Shown piece after piece: positions 17,752 through 25,452 of a stretch of DNA of 64,000 nt. The position numbers and the translations under genes are program-made. This DNA is from Nitrospira sp. Lineage in GTDB: Bacteria; Nitrospirota; Nitrospiria; Nitrospirales; Nitrospiraceae. Under the pieces are notes generated by a model that ran no database searches, had not been told where the DNA came from, and saw only the letters and a program-made list of their open reading frames with translations. Where the stretch lies: positions 1 through 64,000 of the forward strand of contig JAHBWT010000010.1 in the NCBI GenBank assembly GCA_019636815.1, in the 5' to 3' direction. Every line of letters begins with the position of its first letter. The first letter of the stretch is position 1.

Positions 17752-18609
17752 TTATACCATCGCCCTTAATGCTTCGGCCAAGGTCACGTGCCCTCGCACC
17801 AGCGACGAAGGCTGTTCGTAGTCAATGGTGCTTCGAGAAAATGCAGCATACATCTCTTCGAACAGTTGCGCCGCCTCGTCGGAGAACCCGAACGACTTGA
17901 ACGTCGGCACCACCGCGCTTAACGGAGCATGCTGCGCGGTGACTTTTTTGCCGAGAATCGCGCCGAGCGTGTCTGCGACCTGATCCGGGCTATACTCCTC
18001 CGGCCCCGCCAGTTCCAGCACCCTCCTGCCTCGTTCACCGGCCGACAGTTGCTCCGCTCCGATCCTGCCGATGTCTTTGGTCGAAATCATCGGGATCTTG
18101 ACCTGAGGCGCGAGAAACGTCGGCAGGATCCCCTGCGCCTTCGCCGCACCGATGACTGGCGCCCAGTTCTCCACAAAGTAGGCAGGACGGAGGATGGTCA
18201 GACGTTCGGCACTATAGCCGAGCACACGCTCGCCATAACTCGCGGTTCGAATCGGGCCGGTCGCTCCTGTCATGTGTCCGGCAACCGACGACAGAAATAC
18301 AACATGTTGAACCCCGCTTTTCTTGACCGCCTCTGCCGCGCGATCCATTCGGAGATGTTGATCCGAAAGCCAGGCCGCGGCCCCATAGTTCGGCGGCAGC
18401 ATGAGATAGACGCCCGTCGCTCCGTCGAAGGCTTTGATCAACGCCGACACATCGTCGAGCGACGCAACGGCAACTTCCGCCCCTTTCGCTTTCCAGCTAG
18501 CCCCCTTTTCAACCGTGCGGACGAGAACCCTCACGGGTTGTTTTTTGCTGAGTAAGGTCTCCACGACCACTGATCCCGTATTCCCAGTGGCCCCTACGAC
18601 AACAAACAT
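17752..18609 (-). CDS. NmrA/atypical SDR NAD(P)H-binding protein
   Basis: A 285-residue atypical short-chain dehydrogenase. It has the N-terminal dinucleotide loop FVVVGATGNTGSVVVETLL, a discriminating Arg region (VRVLVRTVEKGASW) and VYLMLPPNYGAAAW, and lacks the YxxxK catalytic pair. These features match NmrA-like and NAD(P)H:quinone oxidoreductase-2-like proteins that sense or reduce quinones. An AAGGAGGG site lies at ideal spacing before the ATG at 18609. It is the first gene of the 14575-18609 minus-strand run, with a 15-bp palindrome 32 bp upstream. Confidence 0.9.
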   Translation of the reverse strand: MFVVVGATGNTGSVVVETLLSKKQPVRVLVRTVEKGASWKAKGAEVAVASLDDVSALIKAFDGATGVYLMLPPNYGAAAWLSDQHLRMDRAAEAVKKSGVQHVVFLSSVAGHMTGATGPIRTASYGERVLGYSAERLTILRPAYFVENWAPVIGAAKAQGILPTFLAPQVKIPMISTKDIGRIGAEQLSAGERGRRVLELAGPEEYSPDQVADTLGAILGKKVTAQHAPLSAVVPTFKSFGFSDEAAQLFEEMYAAFSRSTIDYEQPSSLVRGHVTLAEALRAMV

Positions 18610-18640
18610 GATGAGCCCTCCTTCTCTTTACTGAACACCC

Positions 18641-18655
18641 AAGCAATCATTGCTT
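18641..18655. promoter_or_regulatory. Perfect palindrome upstream of the NmrA-like gene
   Basis: AAGCAAT-C-ATTGCTT is a perfect 7+1+7 inverted repeat located 32 bp before the start codon at 18609. The spacing suits an operator for the minus-strand run. No regulator gene is adjacent, so the binding protein is unknown. Confidence 0.4.
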
Positions 18656-18991
18656 ATCATCTGCATAATGAAGTCACGATCCTGAGTCATAAAGCATTTC
18701 ACCACCCCTTCCGTGAAGGAAGCCACTATCAGAAATACGGTCTTGGCAACTTGCGTTCCACTGAAATAGCTTGTATGTGGAATCTCCCATACGGCTGTAA
18801 TGAGTGAGGATTCGTTGCGTTGGAACCTGGATTTAAGAAAATGGGAGACGCAGATCAGTGGCGAAGTAGCGGCACTGTGCCGAATGGTCGGCTCCTGTAG
18901 AAAATCCTATGGCAATCTTGGTGAGGGTCTCATCATGATGGCGTATGACCTTCGAGCCGATCGGCGCTTGCACCCTGACCGGTCTTTGCTC
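18656..18991. other. Intergenic region without recognisable gene
   Basis: About 335 bp. A plus-strand frame (18800-19030) exists, but it has no ribosome site or motif. Its end is antisense to a lipoprotein-gene relic, so I do not call it. Confidence 0.5.
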
Positions 18992-19030
18992 CTACTCCCA
19001 ACCGTTGACCTCGTAGCCCTTTCCCTTTAG
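18992..19030 (-). pseudogene. Relic of the 3' end of a glycine-zipper lipoprotein gene
   Basis: Read on the minus strand this encodes LKGKGYEVNGWE followed by a TAG stop. The two intact lipoproteins at 23269-23703 and 23752-24186 end in CLKDKGYEVSSWE and CLQEKGYEVTGWQ. By hand alignment about three quarters of the 39 bases match the tail of the 23269 gene. Upstream in this frame is a TGA right after a Cys codon, and no glycine-zipper sequence follows, so only the tail survives. It lies immediately beyond the ABC permease gene. Confidence 0.55.
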
Positions 19031-19182
19031 TCAGCATGCACTGACTCAATACGGGAAATTCCCGTCCAACCGTTTAAATGTTCATCCAGCCAAGCCACTA
19101 GCTAACAGTAGCAATAGATCGGAGAACCAAAGCCCGTTCATTATTGGCGGCGCACCGTTTCATGACCGGATCCAGGAATTCC

Positions 19183-20325
19183 CTAATCTAGAGTCTGGCG
19201 GTACCGTTTCACGCCGATCGCCAAGGCGACAATGGCAAAGAGGGCGATCTGCCATAGCTGGAGCACGACCTCTTCTGGCCCATTCCCTTTGAGCATGATG
19301 CCCCGCACGATCCTAAGAAAGTGGGTAAGCGGCAGCACCTCACCGATCGTTTGTGCCCACTGCGGCATACCACGGAACGGAAACATGAATCCGGAGAGCA
19401 GGAGTGACGGCAAGAAGAAAAAAAACGAGAGCTGCACAGCCTGTAACTGGTTCTGTGCCATAGTAGAAAAAGTAATTCCCATCGCCAGGTTGGCGGTAAT
19501 AAAGACCAACGCGGCCAGGAACAGCATCGGAGTGTTACCGTACACTGGTACCTTGAAAAGCAGGTGAGCCGCCAGGAGAATGAGCACCACTTGAACATAG
19601 CCCACAAGAATATAGGGGAGCACCTTGCCGATCATGACCTCGAACGGCCGCGTCGGCATCGAAAGCAGGTTTTCCATAGTGCCGCGTTCGCGTTCACGCG
19701 TAATCGCCAAACCTGTGATCATTACCATCGTCATCGTCAGCACCACACCCATCAAGCCTGGCACGATGTTGTATTGTGTGATGGCCTCGGGATTGTATCG
19801 CGCATGAATTCGTAGGTCGATGGGATCATCGTCTCTGGAGAGAAAGGCCAGAGGCCCGGTGAAATCTTGGCGGAGTGCCGTTGCCGCCAACACACGCAAA
19901 GAGCCGATGGCGTTGCTGGTCGCGGCCGGATCTGTTGCATCGGCCTCGACAAGGATAGCAGGTTTCTCACCGCGGATTACGTCACGCGAAAAGTTGTATG
20001 GGATGTTGATCACGAACTGCACGTCGCCCCGCGCGAGCACCTCCTCTGCTTCATGCTCGCTCATCACCTGCCGGGTGAATTCGAAGTAGTCGCTGTTCCG
20101 TATCGCCTGGAGGAGTGTTCGTCCGTGAGGACCGTAATCGGCGAGAAGAACCGCCGTCGGCAAATGCTTCGGGTCCGCGTTGATGGCAAAGCCGAAGAGG
20201 ATGAGTTGGATCAACGGAATGCCGATCATCATCCCGAGCGTCACCCGGTCCCGGCGCATCTGAATGAATTCCTTGACGACGATGGCCCAGAAGCGAGAGG
20301 GGGAGAATGTCCGTCGCAGGCTCAT
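19183..20325 (-). CDS. ABC-2 type transporter permease (YbhR/YhhJ-like)
   Basis: A 380-residue membrane protein. An N-terminal helix (VTLGMMIGIPLIQLILFGFAI) is followed by a large extracytoplasmic domain and five helices in the C-terminal half. Family features include PFEVMIGKVLPYILVGYVQ, FSTMAQNQLQAVQLSFFFFLPSLLLSGFMFP and GEVLPLTHFLRIVRGI. These match drug- or lipid-exporting ABC-2 permeases of the YbhS/YbhR group. E. coli has two such permeases in its operon; here only one is present, so a homodimer is likely. The start ATG at 20325 overlaps the ATPase stop by 4 bp. It is the last gene of the TetR-HlyD-ATPase-permease operon. Confidence 0.93.
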   Translation of the reverse strand: MSLRRTFSPSRFWAIVVKEFIQMRRDRVTLGMMIGIPLIQLILFGFAINADPKHLPTAVLLADYGPHGRTLLQAIRNSDYFEFTRQVMSEHEAEEVLARGDVQFVINIPYNFSRDVIRGEKPAILVEADATDPAATSNAIGSLRVLAATALRQDFTGPLAFLSRDDDPIDLRIHARYNPEAITQYNIVPGLMGVVLTMTMVMITGLAITRERERGTMENLLSMPTRPFEVMIGKVLPYILVGYVQVVLILLAAHLLFKVPVYGNTPMLFLAALVFITANLAMGITFSTMAQNQLQAVQLSFFFFLPSLLLSGFMFPFRGMPQWAQTIGEVLPLTHFLRIVRGIMLKGNGPEEVVLQLWQIALFAIVALAIGVKRYRQTLD

Positions 20326-21264
20326 GATGTGACTTCATTCGAGGATCGATGCATGAGATGGATGAACACATCTTCGAGACTCGTGCTCACACGCTGCCAT
20401 TCATACGGCGGAGCACAAAACGCTGAAACCGATGCTTCGAGTGCGACAGGGTCGTCTCCGCTCACATGCAACCGGTCGCCAAACGCGACGGCTTGTTGCA
20501 CGCCGGCCTGTTGGCGCAATATTTCCGCCAATTGCTGGAGATCCGGTCCGCTGACGGACCAGGTAGTAAGCTGCGCCTGAACAATGACATCGGCGACAGT
20601 TCCATAGGTGAGTAACTTCCCATAGGCGATGTAGGCAAGGCGATGGCAGCGTTCGGCTTCGTCCATATAAGTGGGTGGTGATCAAAAAAGTGAGACCTTC
20701 GGCGGCCAACCCGTGAATCTGTTCCCAAAATTCTCTGCGCGCTTTTGGATCGACACCGGCCGTCGGCTCATCCAAGAGCAATAACTGTGGTCGATGGATC
20801 AAACAGGCGGCCAAGGCGAGCCGCTGCTTCCACCCTCCCGACAACTGACCAGCCAACTGCTCTCGTCGACCAGCGAGGCCCAACCGTTCGAGGCTCTGCT
20901 CGACGGCCTGACGACGACGATCGATTCCAAACATCCGCGCGACAAAATCGAGATTCTCGGCGATGCTCAGGTCTTCGTAGAAACTAAAGCGCTGGGTCAT
21001 ATAGCCCACAGCGGCTTTGATGGCTTCGCTTTCTGTGATGACGTCGTAGCCAAGACAAGTACCGCTCCCTTCATCCGGTCGCAAAAGACCGCATAGCATG
21101 CGGATAAACGTGGTTTTGCCGCTGCCATTCGGCCCGAGAAAGCCGTAAATCTCGCCGCGACGTATCTGCAGCCCAATGTTGTCGACCACGGTCCGTGACC
21201 CAAACCGTTTCGTCATGCCGTGCACGTCAATGGCCAATTCTTGTCCGTTCACATCTCGTTTCAT
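20322..21264 (-). pseudogene. ABC transporter ATP-binding protein interrupted by a single-base frameshift
   Basis: A 287-codon frame (21264 to 20401) carries all ATPase motifs: Walker A GPNGSGKTT, Q-loop region YMTQRFSFYEDLS, signature LSGGWKQRLALA, Walker B LLLLDEPTAGVDP and the H-loop TFLITTH. Normal homologues continue after TTH with YMDEAE. Here that sequence (MDEAERCHRLAYIAYGKLL) continues in a second frame, 20666 to 20322. One extra T at 20669/20670 explains the break, so the gene would be intact at about 314 residues if it were removed. The 5' piece alone keeps the catalytic core but loses about 110 C-terminal residues. Sequencing error, a recent mutation and re-initiation at the ATG at 20666 are all possible. 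It is flanked by 4-bp overlaps with HlyD and permease genes. Confidence 0.85.
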
Positions 21265-22250
21265 AGAGTACCGTTGAATTGCACATCTACGGGTTGACCA
21301 GGATGCAGATCGCGTACCGCATCCTGATCGAACAGCGCTTCAACCAAAAAGACCAGTTTCTTACGGTTCTCCTGGCTGTAGATGACCGGCGGGGTATATT
21401 CTGCCCGTGGCGAAATGTAGCTCACCTTCCCCTGAATCGTGCCTTGTACGCCATCCACCGTAATCTGAACTAAATCACCGAGTTTGATGGCCCCAACCTT
21501 GGTCTCGGATACAAACATGCGCACTTTGATGTGATCGGGCGGCAGCAAGACGATCACAGGGCGTCCGGCCTCCACCCATTCTCCTTCGCGGTAGAGGGTG
21601 TCGAAGACAAGTCCCGCCTTCGGCGCCGCTTGTCGTTTTTGTGCGAGAGCCCATTCTGCCTTGGCCAACGCTGCTTCTCTTGCACGAACCTCTGCTTCGG
21701 CTGCCACGACTTGATCCGCACGAGCCCCTAAGAGCGCTGTGTGGAGATCGGCTTTCAGTTGCGCCACTCGCTGCTGATTCTGATCCCGCGTCGCACGAGC
21801 GCGATCGACCTCCATCTCCACTGCAGCACCGGGGATAGACTTAAGGCCTTCCTGTCGCGCGACTTCTTGCATAGAAAGACGGAGCGCGGCCTGCGCATAT
21901 TTCAGTTGCGCCTTGAGTGATTCGATCTCGGAAGGACGTTTCCCCTTCTTGGCATCCTCGAAGTTGGCCAGTGCCTGACCGAGTTTCTTCTCCGCTTCGT
22001 CGCGGGCGGCTTTCTCCGAGACCTGTTCCAGTGCGAACAGAGGGTCACCTTCATTGACCTGTTTCCCACGCCGTACAGACAAGGATGCAAGCGCACCGGC
22101 ATAGGGCGAAGCCACATAGACGTATTCTCCTTCGACGTAGCCCTGGACTCGATCGGACGGAGGTCGCTCACAGCCCGACTGGACCAAGGCAATCAGCAGA
22201 AAGCACGCCGGAATCAGCCACTGTATGGCTCCTGTGTGATCTCTACTCAT
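21261..22250 (-). CDS. HlyD/YbhG-family periplasmic adaptor (lipoprotein)
   Basis: A 329-residue adaptor from the ATG at 22250. A lipoprotein signal (PACFLLIALVQSGC) precedes VQGYVEGEYVYVASPYAGAL and SVRRGKQVNEGDPLFALE, the first half of the biotinyl-like barrel. A long coiled-coil hairpin (about residues 75-195) leads to LVFDTLYREGEWVEAGRPV, and a C-terminal barrel ends in DLHPGQPVDVQFNG. It should link the ABC exporter to an outer-membrane factor, which is not encoded here. A start at 22289 would overlap the tetR gene by 35 bp and lacks a ribosome site. Its stop overlaps the ATPase start (ATGA). Confidence 0.92.
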   Translation of the reverse strand: MSRDHTGAIQWLIPACFLLIALVQSGCERPPSDRVQGYVEGEYVYVASPYAGALASLSVRRGKQVNEGDPLFALEQVSEKAARDEAEKKLGQALANFEDAKKGKRPSEIESLKAQLKYAQAALRLSMQEVARQEGLKSIPGAAVEMEVDRARATRDQNQQRVAQLKADLHTALLGARADQVVAAEAEVRAREAALAKAEWALAQKRQAAPKAGLVFDTLYREGEWVEAGRPVIVLLPPDHIKVRMFVSETKVGAIKLGDLVQITVDGVQGTIQGKVSYISPRAEYTPPVIYSQENRKKLVFLVEALFDQDAVRDLHPGQPVDVQFNGTL

Positions 22251-22254
22251 CGAT

Positions 22255-22887
22255 TCACCGAGTATGCTGATTGTGTAGTGCCCCTTCAAGAATAGTTCTA
22301 ATGATCGACACGTATCCGGCTTCCACCGTCAAACCGAGTTCCGCCAACTTAGGAGGATTCATGATCGTCTGGACTGCCCCGAGTAGAATCTCAATGATGA
22401 GATAAACGGGAATATCGTTTCTAATGAGGCGGGTCTTCTGCCCTTGTTCGAACAGTTCGCCAAAATGATGGCGGATCAAATTTCGACGACGCTTTTCGAT
22501 AACCTGAAACAGCTCGGGAAGCTCGCGGCCGATGTCCCGCACAAATGGTGGTTGAATTTCAGCTGTGTGTCGTTGCACGCAATCGAGCAGGTTGCGAAGC
22601 GCCGTCTCGACATTCTGCTCATTGGTCGATTTCAAACGAGTGAGGTCCGCTTCGACTTCCGAGAACTTCTCCTGCATGATTGCTTGGACGAGCGCCGTCT
22701 TGCTGGGAAAATGCGCGTACAAGGTTTTCTTGCTCATCCCAAGCTCAGCGGCAATATCATCCATGCGGACCGTTCTGAAACCATGGGTAAAGAACTGTTT
22801 CCTGGCCGCTCTAATGACTCTATTGGCCGAGGAACGATGAGAGAGGACTTTATCTATTGGCATCTTCATGGGATTGGCCAAGGACAC
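22255..22887 (-). CDS. TetR/AcrR-family transcriptional regulator
   Basis: A 210-residue regulator. The N-terminal helix-turn-helix reads NRVIRAARKQFFTHGFRTVRMDDIA with LGMSKKTLYAHFPSKTALVQAI as the recognition part. The C-terminal two thirds are a ligand-binding helical domain. It is the first gene of the transporter operon and probably its repressor, like CecR (YbiH) of the ybhGFSR system. The annotated start is a GTG at 22887. In-frame ATG codons at 22869 and 22863 are equally plausible, because the promoter and palindrome at 22891-22933 leave only a very short leader for the GTG. Confidence 0.93.
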   Translation of the reverse strand: MSLANPMKMPIDKVLSHRSSANRVIRAARKQFFTHGFRTVRMDDIAAELGMSKKTLYAHFPSKTALVQAIMQEKFSEVEADLTRLKSTNEQNVETALRNLLDCVQRHTAEIQPPFVRDIGRELPELFQVIEKRRRNLIRHHFGELFEQGQKTRLIRNDIPVYLIIEILLGAVQTIMNPPKLAELGLTVEAGYVSIIRTILEGALHNQHTR

Positions 22888-22890
22888 CGA

Positions 22891-22918
22891 GGAAACTTAT
22901 ACGGTTTTATAGGTTTCC
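22891..22918. promoter_or_regulatory. 28-bp near-perfect palindrome, likely TetR operator
   Basis: The sequence has arms GGAAACTTATA and TATAGGTTTCC (10 of 11 positions complementary) around a 6-bp centre. Size and symmetry fit a TetR-family operator. It covers the -10 box and start region of the promoter at 22906-22933, immediately before the tetR coding start, so autorepression of the whole operon is expected. Confidence 0.7.
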
Positions 22919-22933
22919 ATCGCGAGTTGTCAA
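22906..22933 (-). promoter_or_regulatory. Sigma-70-type promoter of the tetR-efflux operon
   Basis: On the minus strand TTGACA (22933-22928, perfect consensus) is followed after 16 bp by TATAAA (22911-22906). Transcription would start near 22899, giving a leader of about 12 nt to the GTG or about 30 nt to the ATG at 22869. The -10 box is inside the palindromic operator. Confidence 0.7.
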
Positions 22934-23268
22934 CCAGGGTAAATTCCCTCTTCTCTATGCCCCCTCTTATATTGAATGTTGTGCCGATTCGAGAGCCAGT
23001 CAGCCCGCAGTGAGGAGCTCGCTGATATTATTTTATGTTCTTGATGGACCGTCAACTGCACAACCTCATCTTCTGATGAGGTCTGATTAATTCACGTCTA
23101 TCGTGAAGCTTCTTACTTGGTAAACTCGAAATTCGCTCTATAGCATAATCGCGCGTGGAGAAGTAGATATGGAACAGAATCAGCAGAGACTCTTCTAGGA
23201 AACTATCGATTGTGTGCTGGCGAGGTCGTGACGGTGTAGGATCTTCCCCGGTCTATTATCCGTTGCCG
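22934..23268. other. Intergenic region without recognisable gene
   Basis: About 335 bp between the efflux operon promoter and the downstream end of the first lipoprotein gene. I see no frame with coding character and no clear intrinsic terminator. Confidence 0.5.
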
Positions 23269-23703
23269 CTATTCCCAGCTGCTGACTTCATAGCCCTTGT
23301 CCTTCAGACAGCTCTCGACGGCATCAGCATAGGGCGGTTCAGGCTCGAGCGGCTTGAACGTTCCTCCGAGCAACCCGATCACCAGTCCTAGCCCGCTCCC
23401 GGCGGCAGCCCCGATTGTCACACCGGGCAAGCCCCCGATGATCCCTGCCGATGCCCCGACCGCCCCGCCGAGGGTCAGACCGAGAACCGCGCCGGTTGCA
23501 GCATTGGCACTTTGATGGACTCCAGGGTGCAACCCGGTTCTTTCAACTTGTTTTTGACAGGATTCAATCGCTTGTTGAGCTATCTGCCTGCCGTACAAGT
23601 GGAGTTGCTTATTGGATCGTAAGGTGGGTTGCGGCCCCGCGCAGGCCGCGACAGAGAGTAGAAGAACGAGGCCGATGAGACGCTGCCAGGATCGAGTCAG
23701 CAC
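23269..23703 (-). CDS. Glycine-zipper lipoprotein
   Basis: A 144-residue protein with a lipoprotein signal (LIGLVLLLSVAAC, lipobox VAAC). A glycine/alanine-rich membrane-spanning segment follows (GAVLGLTLGGAVGASAGIIG and later GAAAGSGLGLVIGLLGG), typical of glycine-zipper (OmpA-like/SlyB-like) lipoproteins, and the tail CLKDKGYEVSSWE is conserved. Cys residues in IESCQKQ and ESCLKDKG may form a disulfide. It is a tandem paralogue of the 23752 gene, and a third, decayed tail lies at 18992-19030. An envelope-structure role is likely but unproven. Confidence 0.88.
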   Translation of the reverse strand: MLTRSWQRLIGLVLLLSVAACAGPQPTLRSNKQLHLYGRQIAQQAIESCQKQVERTGLHPGVHQSANAATGAVLGLTLGGAVGASAGIIGGLPGVTIGAAAGSGLGLVIGLLGGTFKPLEPEPPYADAVESCLKDKGYEVSSWE

Positions 23704-23751
23704 GGGAAACCCTCTTTGAACTGTCTTTCCTGTGCTTTATACCCTACCCGC

Positions 23752-24186
23752 TCACTGCCAACCTGTCACTTCATATCCTTTCTCTTGCAGGCATCGATTG
23801 ACGAAGTTCGTATACGCGTGGCTGGGTTGAGATGGACCGGCGACGCGAAACAACCCCGTTAAAAGACCCCAGACGGCTCCACTGGCTGCCCCGATCATCG
23901 ATCCTCTTCCTGCTGCTCCGGAGATGGCTCCTCCCACTGCCCCACTCGCAGCGCCCGCACCAGCCCCAACCGCCGTACCGGCCGCAACCCGTCTGGCCTT
24001 GCCGCTGCCTTCTTCTGCGCCGGCCGATTCCGCCAACTCTTTGCAGGCCTCAATGTCTTGTTCAGCGACCTCTTTTCCGACAGATTGCAGATGAGTATTT
24101 GGGTAGAGCACTGGCCGGGCACCGGAACAAGCCGACAGCATCAACACCACTATTATGAGGGCGCTGCCTATTCGCATTCCGGTCAT
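23752..24186 (-). CDS. Glycine-zipper lipoprotein (tandem paralogue)
   Basis: About 144 residues from the ATG at 24186 (AAAGGA upstream; the next gene stops at 24189). The signal is IGSALIIVVLMLSAC with lipobox LSAC. The mature part has ARPVLYPNTHLQSVGKEVAE, an Ala/Gly zipper (VAAGTAVGAGAGAASGAVGG) and the tail CLQEKGYEVTGWQ. It is the same length and layout as the 23269 protein, so the pair arose by duplication. A longer reading to 24261 would add a low-complexity Thr/Gly stretch before the signal peptide and is unlikely. Confidence 0.87.
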   Translation of the reverse strand: MTGMRIGSALIIVVLMLSACSGARPVLYPNTHLQSVGKEVAEQDIEACKELAESAGAEEGSGKARRVAAGTAVGAGAGAASGAVGGAISGAAGRGSMIGAASGAVWGLLTGLFRVAGPSQPSHAYTNFVNRCLQEKGYEVTGWQ

Positions 24187-24188
24187 AT

Positions 24189-24509
24189 CTACACCAGTTC
24201 CTTTCGATGTCGTGGTAGTAGACGCGCCAATACCATGCGAGCCGTGATTCCCTTTAGACAAAGTCGCTTCCGCCGAGCACCGGCTCCCGCATGGATGCGC
24301 ACATTCGCTCGTGGAACCACGCAGTGTTCTGCGACAAATCTGATCAATTCGTCATTCGCGGCACCGTCAACGGGGCGAGCCGCCAGCCGGATCTTGAGCG
24401 CATCCCCGTGCGCTCCGACGCATTCGGTTCGCGATGCGTTGGGTTGGACATGGACGGTGAGAATCGCCCCATGTTCACTGTCTCGAACAATCACAGGTAG
24501 GGGGGCCAC
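24189..24509 (-). CDS. DUF167/YggU family protein
   Basis: A 106-residue protein with the DUF167 core: ILTVHVQPNASRTECVG, ALKIRLAARPVDGAANDELIRF and a terminal RKRLCLKGI segment. The family has solved structures but no established function. It lies 15 bp downstream of the CbbQ-like gene and 3 bp before the lipoprotein start, so it is probably co-transcribed. Confidence 0.9.
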   Translation of the reverse strand: MAPLPVIVRDSEHGAILTVHVQPNASRTECVGAHGDALKIRLAARPVDGAANDELIRFVAEHCVVPRANVRIHAGAGARRKRLCLKGITARMVLARLLPRHRKELV

Positions 24510-24523
24510 AAGACTTGACAGAT

Positions 24524-25339
24524 TTAAAAGATTGCTTTGACCAATTCTTGTATGGTGCGTTGCATGTCCGCATCGTCGGTGATCGGACGGGCGATCGCAA
24601 CGTCACAGGCTCGTTCCGGCTGGATACCCTCCTTGATCAACGTGCCGGCATAGATGAGGAGTCTGGTGCTGACTCCCTCTTCCAGTCCATGATTCCTCAG
24701 ATTGCGGACTTTTTGGCCGAGTTTGACAAGATTCTTTGCCATTCCAGGATCCACACCCGCTTCGCGTTGAACCACTCTCGCTTCGATGTCAGAACCGGGG
24801 TAGTCGAACTCGATCGCCATAAATCGCTGTTTCGTACTTTGCTTCAGGTCTTTGAGAACACTTTGATAGCCAGGGTTGTAGGAGATGACCAACATGAACT
24901 CGTCGGCCGCCTCCAGAATTTGGCCTTTTTTTTCGATCGGCAGCAGACGCCGGTCATCACTGAGAGGATGGATGATGACGGTGGTATCTTTCCGGGCTTC
25001 CACCACCTCGTCAAGATAGACAATGGCCCCATGCTTCACACCCAAGGTCAGCGGGCCATCCATCCATACCGTATCCTGTCCTTTGAGTAAGTACCGTCCA
25101 ACCAAATCGGACGCGGTGAGGTCTTCATGACACGCGACGGTAATCAGCGGCCGGCCAAGCTTGTACGCCATGTATTGAACAAATCGGGTTTTCCCGCAAC
25201 CGGTCGGTCCCTTGAGCATGACCGGCAACCGTCGTGCCGCGGCGAGGGTAAACAGACCGACCTCCCCGCACATCTCCTCATAAAACGGCTCATGGAGAAT
25301 GCGGTACTGTGCCAAATCGATTTCACGAACCGGTTGCAT
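24524..25339 (-). CDS. CbbQ/NirQ/NorQ-type AAA+ ATPase
   Basis: A 271-residue MoxR-class AAA+ protein from the ATG at 25339. Walker A is [17 protein letters not shown], Walker B is [12 protein letters not shown], sensor-1 region is [12 protein letters not shown] and the arginine region is [13 protein letters not shown]. The C-terminal CbbQ_C-like segment ends in [19 protein letters not shown]. Members act with a von Willebrand-domain partner (CbbO/NorD) to activate Rubisco or install nitric-oxide-reductase cofactors. No such partner, Rubisco or norCB gene is in this window, so the client is unknown. The 25-residue in-frame extension to 25414 lacks homology. Confidence 0.92.
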   Translation of the reverse strand: MQPVREIDLAQYRILHEPFYEEMCGEVGLFTLAAARRLPVMLKGPTGCGKTRFVQYMAYKLGRPLITVACHEDLTASDLVGRYLLKGQDTVWMDGPLTLGVKHGAIVYLDEVVEARKDTTVIIHPLSDDRRLLPIEKKGQILEAADEFMLVISYNPGYQSVLKDLKQSTKQRFMAIEFDYPGSDIEARVVQREAGVDPGMAKNLVKLGQKVRNLRNHGLEEGVSTRLLIYAGTLIKEGIQPERACDVAIARPITDDADMQRTIQELVKAIF

Positions 25340-25452
25340 CAACTTCTCACTCTCGGTTGGAACATGACCGCGGTCTTCCTCTCGAACGGTGCCCCGCCAC
25401 AATAAACAGAACAAACGGCGAAGATCAAGCGCTTGGCGAGCAGGGAGAGCCT

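Noticed and set aside
18800-19030. Plus-strand 76-codon frame
   Set aside because: It has no ribosome site or homology, and its 3' end is antisense to the lipoprotein relic.
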